Part shown: in pieces, positions 22,287 to 33,200 of the stretch
Numbering within the stretch: position 1 is the stretch's first letter
Layout of the letters: every line of letters starts with the position of its first letter
Assembly: GCF_002775205.1 (NCBI RefSeq)
Contig: NC_036450.1
Coordinates: 15,209,479-15,273,478 of the forward strand
Length of the DNA: 64,000 bases
Origin: Xiphophorus maculatus
Taxonomy: Eukaryota; Chordata; Actinopteri; Cyprinodontiformes; Poeciliidae
Reading direction: 5' to 3'
The notes under the pieces: generated by a model
Told to the model about the DNA's origin: nothing
What the model saw: only the letters and a program-made list of their open reading frames with translations
The model's database searches: none
Position numbers and translations under genes: made by a program

Positions 22287-23180
22287 TCACTTTGTTTGTG
22301 TCTCGTTGGTTGTGGTTCTGCAGCAGTGGAGTCTCCATGGGAACTTTTCCTTGGATAGATAAAGCATAGGTTGAATGGTGCTGCTAAAGTCCATCAAGCC
22401 AAAAGCGACATAGTGTATATAGCAGCGAAATACGTCTTTAGAGAAGTATTCTTGAAAGGGGAGCAGTGCAACAGGAGGGAAGTAGTTGAAGACAATGATG
22501 GCCAGGATTATCAGAACCAAGTTGAAGGCTCTCTTCTTCACCGGATGCTTTGCGTCCTGGCCGGGCCTGGACTGCTTCAGGGCCCAGAGAATCACTATGT
22601 TGCAAAACACCATGAAAGCAAACGTTGAGAGGATCATCACTGTGAAGACCAGTTCAAAATGCACAATGTTTCCAACACATTTAGCTGAAGCGTAGGCCAG
22701 AATAATGAGCCAAACCAGGACGGCCAGCGCCGGCCTGTACGGATGGTCCTTCAGCCTGGTGAAGAAGATGGGGTGGATCACGGCGATGTAACGGTCCAGG
22801 CAGATGCAGGACAGAAAGAGCGGAGAGAAGTCTTTTATGCCGTAGAAGAAGCGCAGGACGTACCAGGTGCTGCTGGTGGTGAGGAAAACGATGCTGGCCA
22901 GCTCCAGCGGAGGGATGAGACAAAACAGCACGTCAAGAACTGCCAGGTGAACAATGAAAATATCCGAGGTGGAGGAGTCTCTCTTGTTCTTGTGGATGAG
23001 CCACAGCACTGTGATGTTGGCCGGGATGCCCAGGAACATGTTGGCGAACTGCAGGCTGAAATACCAGATAAGAACTCCTGGCATGTCTTTGCAGCTCTCA
23101 TAGATGGTTATATTACCACTGAAATTTGCAGATCTCTGAGAGATGTAAAGCCCAGAGACGTTGAAGTCAAAACCCTCCAT
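22287..23180 (-). CDS. Rhodopsin-like (class A) orphan GPCR, single coding exon
   Basis: The 297-aa receptor starts at the ATG at 23180, which has a good context (GAC before it and G after it). Three Asn sequons (N7, N19, N23) precede seven hydrophobic segments. Helix 1 has the GxxxN pattern GIPAN, helix 2 has LAVLD, helix 3 ends in DRY, helix 6 has FNYFPP, and helix 7 reads TIQPMLY instead of NPxxY. Position 3.25, normally the disulfide Cys, appears to be Thr, and the second extracellular loop is very short with one Cys. The pattern suggests the delta group (P2Y/PAR/HCA neighbours), but I cannot assign a ligand. A possible acceptor upstream (CTCAACAG, near 23219) hints at a spliced 5' UTR. 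The GPCR call is firm; the subfamily is not. Confidence 0.85.
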   Translation of the reverse strand: MEGFDFNVSGLYISQRSANFSGNITIYESCKDMPGVLIWYFSLQFANMFLGIPANITVLWLIHKNKRDSSTSDIFIVHLAVLDVLFCLIPPLELASIVFLTTSSTWYVLRFFYGIKDFSPLFLSCICLDRYIAVIHPIFFTRLKDHPYRPALAVLVWLIILAYASAKCVGNIVHFELVFTVMILSTFAFMVFCNIVILWALKQSRPGQDAKHPVKKRAFNLVLIILAIIVFNYFPPVALLPFQEYFSKDVFRCYIHYVAFGLMDFSSTIQPMLYLSKEKFPWRLHCCRTTTNETQTK

Positions 23181-24026
23181 GTCGGCTGGTCGGATCAGGC
23201 AGAAGGACAAAGCTCTGTTGAGCAACAAATCAGCACACGTTTAAATTAAACAATAATTAAACTCCATTTAAGATGACTAGGAACTATCTACGTGTAACAT
23301 CACATCTGAAATGTGTGCTCTCGTTTTTATGTCATGAAGATCACTTCTCCTTATGTGGATATGGATGAGGGAAACTGTTTAACTATTCCTGATATAAACT
23401 GTCATGGAAAAGCATTCAGCTTTGTACTCTAACCACAAACTGCAACAACTTTTATAGAGATTTCACGACAAATAAGCTCATATTTGTGGATGCATGAAAC
23501 ACGATTTTCTTTATAAATTCAATCTGAAAAGTGTGGCACAGTTTGTGCCCCTTTTTCACTTAGCACAACCAATAATCTTCAGAATTCATTTATTAAAGCA
23601 TTTAGATCCACCTGTATGCATTATGATCAAAATGCAAGCCATGCATGTCAGACACAGTAGATATGTAAAAAGGTTGATTCAGTCACATAAGACCAAAAAC
23701 GTTTTTGTAGCTCAAACATTTTTTGAAAAACCAAAACTTCACTCAACATTGTCATTCTTCATTTTCTGCTTTCAATGGGGCACACTTTCTATTGAAGTGT
23801 CAACAATATTTATTTTATCTTTCTCCAATTTTTTTTTTTAACCACATGTTCCCATATTTTTACCAAGTACTTGCTTTTACTTCGTTTATTTAAAAATGAA
23901 CAATACAAACTACTTAACCAGACAATTTCTGCAGGTCTCCTCAATGCGCCGGATTCAGGCATTTCAGGCATTTCCTCTTCCTGACAGGCTGATGGTGTTA
24001 AACAAAATTGTAGCATCAAATCATAG

Positions 24027-24598
24027 AATTTGATGTTATATCATTGTGAAGGAAAAATTTAGTAGCAAAGTTTAAATAAATTTGAATGTACACTTTATGA
24101 TGTTTTTATTAAAGGTTTGCACTCAGTTGCAGCTCAACAGGATATATGCTCTTCTGACCCTCCTCAAATAAGTGAAGAACAGGGTGTTCAGCAGTTAGAA
24201 ATGTGAGACATGGCTAAGGTGCTAAGCCTAGGTTGTAGAAATTCAGTTTCTAGTATCTGTTTAGCCATCAGCAGAGAGGCCTTTTTGGAGAAACGCCTAA
24301 AGTTGAGCTGTGAATGTGTATGCAACTCTGCTCCACTGGAACTGACAGATAAGTAACATATAGATTTTTACCTGACACTTGAGCCAGGGGGTGTGACTAA
24401 GTAATGTGTGATGTATCTAATGTAAATGAGGGGACGTTCAGCCCCAAGTCAGAACTCATCCGATTCTCACTGAGATGTGAGCTTTGTATGTTTTCTCCAT
24501 TTGCAAATGTTAATTAAAGCTGTGTTTGTTCTCTTTTAAAGCTGAAGTTTGGTCTCAAATTTTGTGCAACTTAACATCATGTCATATAACATCAAATT
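24027..24598 (+). mobile_element. Candidate solo LTR (retroviral or LTR-element fossil)
   Basis: A 15-bp perfect inverted repeat bounds the unit (AATTTGATGTTATAT on the left, its reverse complement on the right), giving TG..CA-style ends inside it. Near the right end an ATTAAA signal is followed by GCTGTGTTTGTTCTC and GGTCTCAAATTTTG, resembling the R-U5 boundary of fish retroviral LTRs. No internal genes are present. It is an old single copy. A terminal-inverted-repeat DNA element is the main alternative. Confidence 0.4.
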
Positions 24599-26799
24599 AT
24601 ATGATTGATTAATTTACTGAAATAAAACAGGATATCAACCATAGTGTTTTATGTCACAAACAGGATGACTGATATAACATTTAAATAAAACATGGTAATT
24701 CCCAGTTAAACTAAGTTATTTGCTGGCATTCCAATTCTTTCATTATTGAATACAGTTATCTTTCCTTAAATCCTTCTTGATTTAAAAGTGTTTTAATGCA
24801 GCATGTAGTTGCTGAAATTATGAGCTTGTATTCAAATGTTGCTCTGTCATCTCTTCTACTTGTTTGCACTTGCAGCTCATTGGAAGCAGAATCTCTAAAA
24901 GCATGTAAAGTAAGCAGAAGTCAAATGCAGAAGTAGAAACGCAGCAGTCCACAGTTGTGATAAAACTCTTAAAGTAACCTTAAAAGAAAGCTCAAGTCAT
25001 ATTAAAAAAAGATCATAAGAATTTATTTCTTTCAACTTGTAACATTAAGTTGTTGTATTAGAGATAACTTGTTTTGATTCGTCTCATAATTTAAATTAGA
25101 TATCAGCCATTGCACTGTCTATTTTCAGTTCCATGTTGACTTAACACCATTTAAATCTATCGTGCTGCTTCAGTGACAATTCACATTTTCACATACAGAA
25201 TTAATTTGGAGTTGTTATCTTTGACGCCGGGTAAGCTCCAATTTTACAAGAGGCCTATTTTAACATAATTTTATTTTCTGTTGTGTGATACACATTAGTC
25301 ACGTACAGCACATTAATGTTGTAATAAAATTGATCCAGCATAGCCTTGTTATCAGTTTTATTGTGTAAGAATTGTTTTTAATTCCTCTTTGCCTCATTAG
25401 TTCATGGAATATCAAACAACAGTTCATATGAGACATTTAATTAAATCTAATCTGTTACCTCAGGTCATTTTTATTTATTCATCCTGGGCTCTCGTGTTTG
25501 AACTTACTAAAGCATTTTTTTTTCTTTCAGTTTCCATGAAGGAGCTTCATGTAAAATAAAACTGCAAAATTTAATTGAAGACAAAATACGCTAAAAGGTC
25601 TTGAAAGTATTTTTTACGACTCATTGGTGTTAAGATGCAAAAAATGTTTTGCAACTTCCTTTACACATCACTGGTTAAAAAAAATTTCTCTTCAGCTTAA
25701 AACATAAACTTGTCCAAGCATTCTTTAGAGTAATATAAATAAGTAAAATATTTAAAATACATAACATATATATACAGTATATATAGATCTCTTGATGAAT
25801 TACATTAGATATAATTTAATCCCTACCTGTGAAACAAAACTGTTACATTTTAAAAAATATGAAAACTTGGAAGAATAAACTATGTTCTTTTTAAAACATA
25901 TCTCACTAACATATGCCTTTAGCTTTTATGATTTTAAATAAAGCCTCATACCTCTTTCAACAGGACCGCAGTCTTGTCTGGATTTAACGTCTATGAACTG
26001 AGGTGTGTGAGAGCTTTGATGTCACTAATGTCATTTCCTACTTTGTTCTGTTAGCGCTTTGCCAGGAAACTGCAGTGAAAAATGGCTGCCATGCGTGCCA
26101 ACAAGTAGACAACTACGTCAAAACACTATCTCTATCTCATGTAAATAAGGAGTCAGAATGTATCCTGGACTTCTGTCACAAATGCCAAGCAGAAAACTCG
26201 GGTGCAGATATTTCCATAAAACTGTGCACTCTCTGTTTAAATTCAAATGCTATGAGTTCTAGATTAAGGATAAGCCACACTCACCTGTTAACCTGCGAGG
26301 CGACATATCCATCGACTCTTCACTGTGTCTGCAGTGTTCCTGCATGAAAAAACACTGAACCTTCACCTTAAAATGGACAGATTGCATCCATTAGAGTCTG
26401 AGCAAACACTTGAGGGATTGTTCAAAATCCTCCAATCACAGTGTGGGGATGAGGGTGTGGAAGCTAAGGATCTTCCCCTAGAATGCCATGATTGTCTTTG
26501 TTTGGTCCCTCTGCATCAAGATTAGCATGATAAATCTATTACTAAATTAACAAAATTTACTAATGCATTAACTACATTTATACATTTTGCAAACAAGTTA
26601 AAGTTGAAAATGAATATTGGTGAAATCAAGTCACAGCTAACAGTATCCGGAGAGACGGCGTCGCATCTTCCATTCGCACCAATTGACACTGATGCAACAA
26701 ACTGATGGAGCCCGACGGAAAATCGGCGGTAAACAACTGATGCAACAAGCCTGTAAATCATATCTGATTAAATTCACTGTAACATGGTGTAATATGTTA

Positions 26800-27690
26800 C
26801 GGGGCCTTGCAAAGGGATCCATAAATTTGAACTTTTATTTTTGCATTTCGTCCTGTTACGATCCCAAACGGATTTTTATCAGGATTTTATGCAATAGATC
26901 AACAAAAAGAAGAGTATAATGGTGAAGTAAAAGAAAACTGATATGTGTTTTCCATTTCCTTTTCCCCAATTAAAATGTAAAACGTGTGGCGTGGATTTAT
27001 ATTTTGCAACCACTACTCTGACACCTATAAAATCAGAGTGAGAAATTACATAATCAACTAATAGTCCGCCTTCAGTTAGTCAACATGAAATAAATACAGC
27101 TGTTTTGTGAAGACTTCAAAGATGTTTTTTAGAGAACATCACATACAAAACCCAAGGAACAGACCAGGGAGGAGATCAAATCAGGAAGAAGCAAGTTTCA
27201 AAACAGGTTGGTTTGAGCTTTAAAGGACGCTCAAACCTACCATGTTCTGGATGTCTACCTGATCTAATGGGCAGGGAGATACATAATCAAAGAAAAGGTC
27301 AATTACCTCTGAACCTCTGGAGGAGATTCAGAGGTGATTCACTTTAGGTATTCTGCTGTCCTACTCTAATCCTGAGCAATTTGCAAAAACAAGTAACATA
27401 AATTTCATTGTCTAACTGTGCAAAGCTAAGAGCAGCACACCTAAGGTGATGCAGCTGTAAATACAGCAAATGGTGTTGAATCAGTGGGAGCCCAATTCAA
27501 ATGCATGCCACACTATTCAGACTATTTGTAAAAAAAAAAAAAAGAATGGTTAAAAAATATATATATAATAATAATCCTTTGTTTTTCTTGACTGTTGCCA
27601 TACTCCCTAAAGAAGCAATAAAATGCATTGAAATGTGTGGCCGTGGTTTCCAGGGGAACAGTTAAGACATAGTAAAAGAAGTAGGCATGT
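26800..27690 (+). mobile_element. Internally deleted Tc1-like DNA transposon
   Basis: It starts after a TA at 26798 with GGGGCCTTGCAAAGGGATCC, the usual Tc1 terminus with changes. The leader AAATACAGCTGTTTTGTGAAG then leads into the start of the transposase region (CCAAGGAACAGACCAG). It rejoins the 3' terminus at AAATGCATGCCACACTATTC and AATAAAATGCATTGAAATG. Most of the transposase is missing and the rest is decayed. It is intergenic. Confidence 0.7.
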
Positions 27691-28407
27691 TTTAAAGTAC
27701 TCAACAAGAATCACCTCATAACCTCCTGTAACCTCTGGCCTTATTACTCCAAATTGTCCTAAATTTAAAAGAAAACTGTGTGTAGCAGTCACTCTCTGAA
27801 GTTCACTAAGTGAAACAACATTAAACCCATTTTTCTGTCTCTCTTTACTCTCCTGCCAGTTGTGCTGCATTTATGGTGATTAACTTCCGAGGTGGTTTCA
27901 AGCTGTTTGAACTGTTTTATTGCTGGAGTTGGACTGTGATTTGTTTATCTTTGTGTGCCCCTCGCCTCAACTTGTTTGCAGAGGTGTTGCGTTTAACAGA
28001 AGGAGCCTCTCTTTCCCACATGGCAGAAAATTTCCACTGGTTTGGTAAATTCTGCAGAAGTGGGAGAACACACTCCAGATGTTGCAGCAACACAGCTGTT
28101 TTTTTGGAGGTGGGGGTTTATCTACTATTGTAGATACCGCAGCTGCTTTATGAATTTATCAAATTTAAAAATAGTACTTTGCATTCTGTAAATTAAAATT
28201 ATTTAATTTTGGCTTACAATTAAGGAGATATCCTGAAAACACAGTGGTAAAGAAGGAATGAAGTTAGGATTGTTAGTCAATCCTCTTGTTTTTATCCATC
28301 TTTTCTTTGACACTTCTGTGCATTACTGTGTAGAAAGCAGCAAACTGCAGACATTAAATTACGGATGCAGAAAGAAACACAACCAAAGTTGCTGCTAAGG
28401 AAGCACT

Positions 28408-28413
28408 TTTATT
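28408..28413 (-). promoter_or_regulatory. Candidate poly(A) signal of sapcd2
   Basis: AATAAA on the minus strand, 1.85 kb beyond the sapcd2 stop. The interval 28414-30264 has no other gene and fits a long 3' UTR. Confidence 0.4.
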
Positions 28414-30264
28414 CATTTCAATCACCTCTTACGGAGTTTGGTACCCTCAGTGGAAAGAAAAGGGGCTCCACATACCATAAGGTGAACAGCAAAAACCCTA
28501 AACAAGTGGGAAACAGACCTGCGCAGACATCCCAGCAGTACCATTAAAAACTATCTCGGCCGTACCACCACCCACCAACTAAATCCTTCTGTAAACTTGA
28601 GGATGGCTTCATGCTTTCAAACATCTACACGCATCCATTTCGGGGAAGAATCTGGGAAAAGGGAACTCGTACAAAGACAATGCAGGTTTTCCATGCTAAT
28701 CTTTAAGCTCTACATTTCAAAGTTAAATCTCTCAGTGGAAAATATTTTTGAGTTCTAAACAAGATCCAAGCAAAAAAAAGAAAATAAAAATTTCCACTGT
28801 AGCAACATGCAGATGGCAGGTTTTGTTTGTTTTTTTTTAGCTCTTTTTGCTTCTGGTATAATGTCAGAATCTTGTTGCAACATATTTACCATCTATCGAA
28901 CTTATTCTCATAGCTTTCTTTCACATGCAAACTTCCAGGTTTCTCCTCATCTTCTTGTGTTACACCTCTCAAGGGCTTGTAGGCCAACCCTGAGTCATTT
29001 TCACACATGCGTCGCAGCACTGAAAGTGTAAGTTATCCTTTTCAAGAAAGCAAGTACGGAACATCTCAGAGCTGCCCTTCAAACAGAGTGGCAATAAAAT
29101 ATTAATGAGCTCATAAGGCCCCAGAGGAGGAAATTTCCAGTTAATTAACTTGTGCTTGTAGTGAAGGACATATAATCTAAGCAAACCATGCAGATGCAAG
29201 TCTAGTATTCAAAAACATGAGTTTATGTCCTACCTAGATTGTTAGATCATGTGTTTACTCTTCAGACTGATTGAGTAATTATGAGACTGATCGATTTCTT
29301 AATACAATCTAGTCTTGCTCAACTTCATGACATACTACTGAAATGTCCTACCTTGTATATTTTTCATATTTCTGTTATTGTCCATCAATAATTTCAGTAA
29401 AGTCTTAGAAACTGTCAGTTTCCTCTTTGCTCCTTTAGGAAGTTATTTCGAAACCTTCCTGGTTATAAACCCAAATATGTGGGAGGCATTCGATAAGTTT
29501 CTACGATGTTCCTCTGAACTTCATGTGTGAAAAAGACTCAAAGTACAAAACAAGTCTGAATATGTAACATCCTAATGTAAAATATATAGAGATTTTTTAC
29601 TGATTTATCTTTGTGTTTGTAAAAACACTTCAAAAACCAGACAGAAATATAATTTGATAGCAAAAGGAAGGGAATACTAAAAGTGAAGGAACATTCCTCT
29701 CCTATATCGATTATATATATATAAGTATGAAACTAAAACAATGACTGCTAGGTCACAGCAACTGAGTGATAGCATTAGCTGGAGTATGGCGTGTTATTCC
29801 AACAGAATCCCCCCCAAATCATCCCCGCTGTCCAAACAGCCTTCTGTGCCATTTTAACTGAGCTTTGCTCTCAGTGAAGTTTGTGTTTTGTTCCTTGTGC
29901 AGCTGAGCAGCAGAAATACAAGTAAGTCCATAAGGAGGAGGAGTGTTAATCTTCCAGGTGTGGATCCTCGAAGAAATGGAGTGATTGGGATCGTGAGACC
30001 TGCGTGCTTTGACGAGTCCTCTTGTTTTTCAGCGTAAGAGGAGTTTGTTCTCAGCTCTCGCAGGTCAGGAGTGTTCACATCCAGGTAGCCTCTGGTTTGA
30101 CTTGTAGTTGACTGGTCTCGCTTTCTTGTGTGCTGCACCTAAAAAGGTGCATTACTGCCATTAAAGTTCAGCCAGGTAAACAGAAATCTCCCAGCTCTCC
30201 CTCAGACCAGCACAGACGCGCTGGCCGCACAATGAATCGTCTCTGATGATGATTTGGAAGCCAA

Positions 30265-33200
30265 TCAGATGAAGGTGGAATCCATGGTGCTGGCGTCATG
30301 TGCGCTGCGAGCTCGAGCCTCAAAAAGCTGCTTTATCAGAGCCGACTTCTCCTGCTCGAGCTGAGTAATGCGCTCGCTCTTCTCCGTCACCTCCTGAAAG
30401 AGCAGATGGAATAGAGACCATCAGTGGGACAGTCAGGAGGGACTTCAGGTGAAGATTTGTGTCGAACCTGAGTGAGAAGTCTGTTCTGGTCCTTTAGTCT
30501 CTGAATGGCTTGAGGAGGAGCTGGGGCCGGGGGCTGGGAGTTCGCTGAGAGCACTGCTGTCTGAGCACCACCACTGGGAAACGACGGCTAGGAGACAAAC
30601 AGGGAGCAACGGGAAGAGGACAAATTTCAACATATTTAAGAATAAGAAAATGTAAAACATAAATAAGTCTCATTTAAGGGACACAAGTAACTTCAAAAGT
30701 GGAATTTTGAACCTTAAACACTGAAAGCCCCCATCATATGGGTGATGGTAAGGGGTAGCAGCATAGGTAGCAGCTTTGTTTCATACAGAAAACACTGATT
30801 TCTTCACAAAAAAGACCAATCATCTGGAATATGTTTATGGCACACAAAACATAATTAATTTCACAAAATATCCTATTTAGACCTAAGAGAATAGTTTGAT
30901 TTTCTCCACTGAAAACACTTTTTGTCGAAGGAATATGAAACCAAGGGCGGAGGGTCAAAGTTAATCAGGAGACCACAGGTGTGTTTGTCAGCTTAAAGTT
31001 TAAAGGTTAAATAAATGTGTTTGATAGTGGCTTTCATTTTTGATGACTCTTCTATCAATTCAACATATCCAAACCAAATCATGGAATTGAATCAATAACC
31101 GCTCTATTCCCCGATTAGAGCGTCGTCACTGTAGTGCAGGGAAACCCGTATAAGTTAAACACTGTCTAATTACGTGTAGAAAAGGGAGACTTTCAGCTGC
31201 TTCCATTCACTGATGCTTTGTAACAACAACATAGATCCTGGTGACTAGACTGTTGGGAGAAATGGGACAAAATCAGACTGGACATGCAAATTACAGTATT
31301 TGTATTAATCCTGCCACAATTTTTTGTCATGTCGGTCTCTATGTTATTATTAGGTTTTCACATATAGGAGATGGAAACTTTGCAATTAATAATTTCTTCT
31401 TAAATATTTTGAGTTAATGCATTGAGTTTTGTGTTTTATATTCGTTGTTGACTATCAGCAGCATGTTCGACTAAATTCCTTTGGGGTTTTTTTTTTCCAA
31501 GTTTCTCAGCTTCACATATGAAAATGTGATGCTGACAACAGCTGAACTTAAACTCTACTTTAATATTTAAGCTGCAACAATGTTTCCTGTCTTGTATTTC
31601 AGAGTAGAATCTGAAAGGAATTCTACTTTTTGGGTACTTTTTAGTGGCAAATTTACAAATTCTTAGTTACTTATTGAATTTCTAGTCAATATTTCAAGGA
31701 GGCTTTGTGGATTTGTAATCAGTAGAACAGGAGGCAAGTATTTCACATAATGTTCCCCTGAAAAATCCAGCCAATTTCCATCCACATGGAAACAATCACA
31801 AAGAGAGACTCCAATTCCTTCTGAGATGGGGAACATCTTTAGCCTTGTTCACAGAAAGCAGACATTGGTTTGGATCTAAACTGGATCTACACTAAAATGT
31901 TTTAAACATCTCAATAGATAATACGCTGTTACAAGTTTCTGCTATCTGAATTTACTAAAATAAAGAAAGAATAAACACTTGTTATATTACAACAAAATTT
32001 AATATTGCACTTTCAGTGAAGAAACTAGACCAGAATTGTTAGTAGGAAAGACAAATATTGTAACCCACACAAAAATGTTAAGTCTTACACACGATTAGAT
32101 TAAATTTTACCCTGTATTTTGAAGTATTTGACACTTACCATCCCACTGCAGGAAAGCAGGTCATTAAGGCAGCGATTGACTTCTTGCAGTTTAGGAATGA
32201 GAACATTCATGCGACTTGGACTGGCATCTGTGAAGAACTCCTGGAACAAATCAAACAGTTTGATGGAAAAAAGGTGAAGAAAACAAAAAAAGTCAGGACA
32301 GACAACGCCAGTCTCCAAAACACTTCTTTGCAATCGCAGTAGTTTTTTTCCTTTTATTAAAACCAAACATTTATGACTTGATATTTTAACTCCTTCGTGT
32401 GCAACCTAAGAAAATGGATTATATTTATTTTCACATTTATTTGCATATTTACAATGCTTAACTTTGTGAAAAGGCTTTTGCAGAGGACTCAAAGTTTTAA
32501 AGGACTGCAGCAAAAACACAACATCTTGGAGTTACCAGGAATCCTGACATGCTGTTTAAAAAAGTAAATCTGTCCTACCAATACAAACAAAAACATGTGG
32601 CATTTTCTATACATTGCTGGAGTTTTAACTGGATCTGTGTACCTCCGTCATATGGGATGAATGCTGAGCTTTTTGACAATAAACACTTGAGGACATTATG
32701 GCATGAAACAAAGAATATGGACAGGTCTGCTTTATTCAGAGGAACTGTCAGAAACACTGGAAGGTGGTGTAAGGATTTCATGTTAGACAGTGCTTGTCCA
32801 CTACTTATCCAGTTATTTTTTAGGTTATTTTTTCCTGGACTGGAGCTGCATTTGAACCTACCGTGCAGTGAGAGCTTTGTCCGACTTGCCGCTGTCTCTC
32901 TGTGACATTGTGGATTTGGCCTTGGTACCACTCTCGGGCCCGCTCTACCACTTCCAGGCCTGACAGCAGCGAATCCTTTTCCTGCTCCAACTCCTTCATT
33001 TGCTTCAGCTGTGTGAGATGAAGCATAAAACGAGGAAGTGATGCGGGACAGTGAAAGGGAATCACAGGGAAACTAAAAGCATGAACTTCTTGCTTAAAGT
33101 TGAAATTTTATATATAACGTATAAACAGACATATGACCTAATCTCCTGCTTTAGATGCATTAGCAAAATGATTTCTATTTATTTTTATTGGCTCAAATAT

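Larger units (their letters stand above)
23230..28390. other. Intergenic DNA with two decayed mobile elements
   Basis: It separates the GPCR from the sapcd2 3' end. The recognised contents are an LTR-like copy (24027-24598) and a deleted Tc1 copy (26800-27690). The remainder is AT-rich with no supported gene. Confidence 0.6.

Noticed and set aside
22743-23249. 168-codon plus-strand open frame
   Set aside because: Antisense to the GPCR; low-complexity and without family match.
26003-26347. 114-codon plus-strand frame rich in Cys
   Set aside because: Cysteine spacing does not fit a known finger or secreted domain, and no flanking exons are seen.
32549-32931. 118-codon frames on both strands
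   Set aside because: They overlap sapcd2 exon 3 and its intron in the wrong frame. Only the LKQMKELEQEK frame is conserved.
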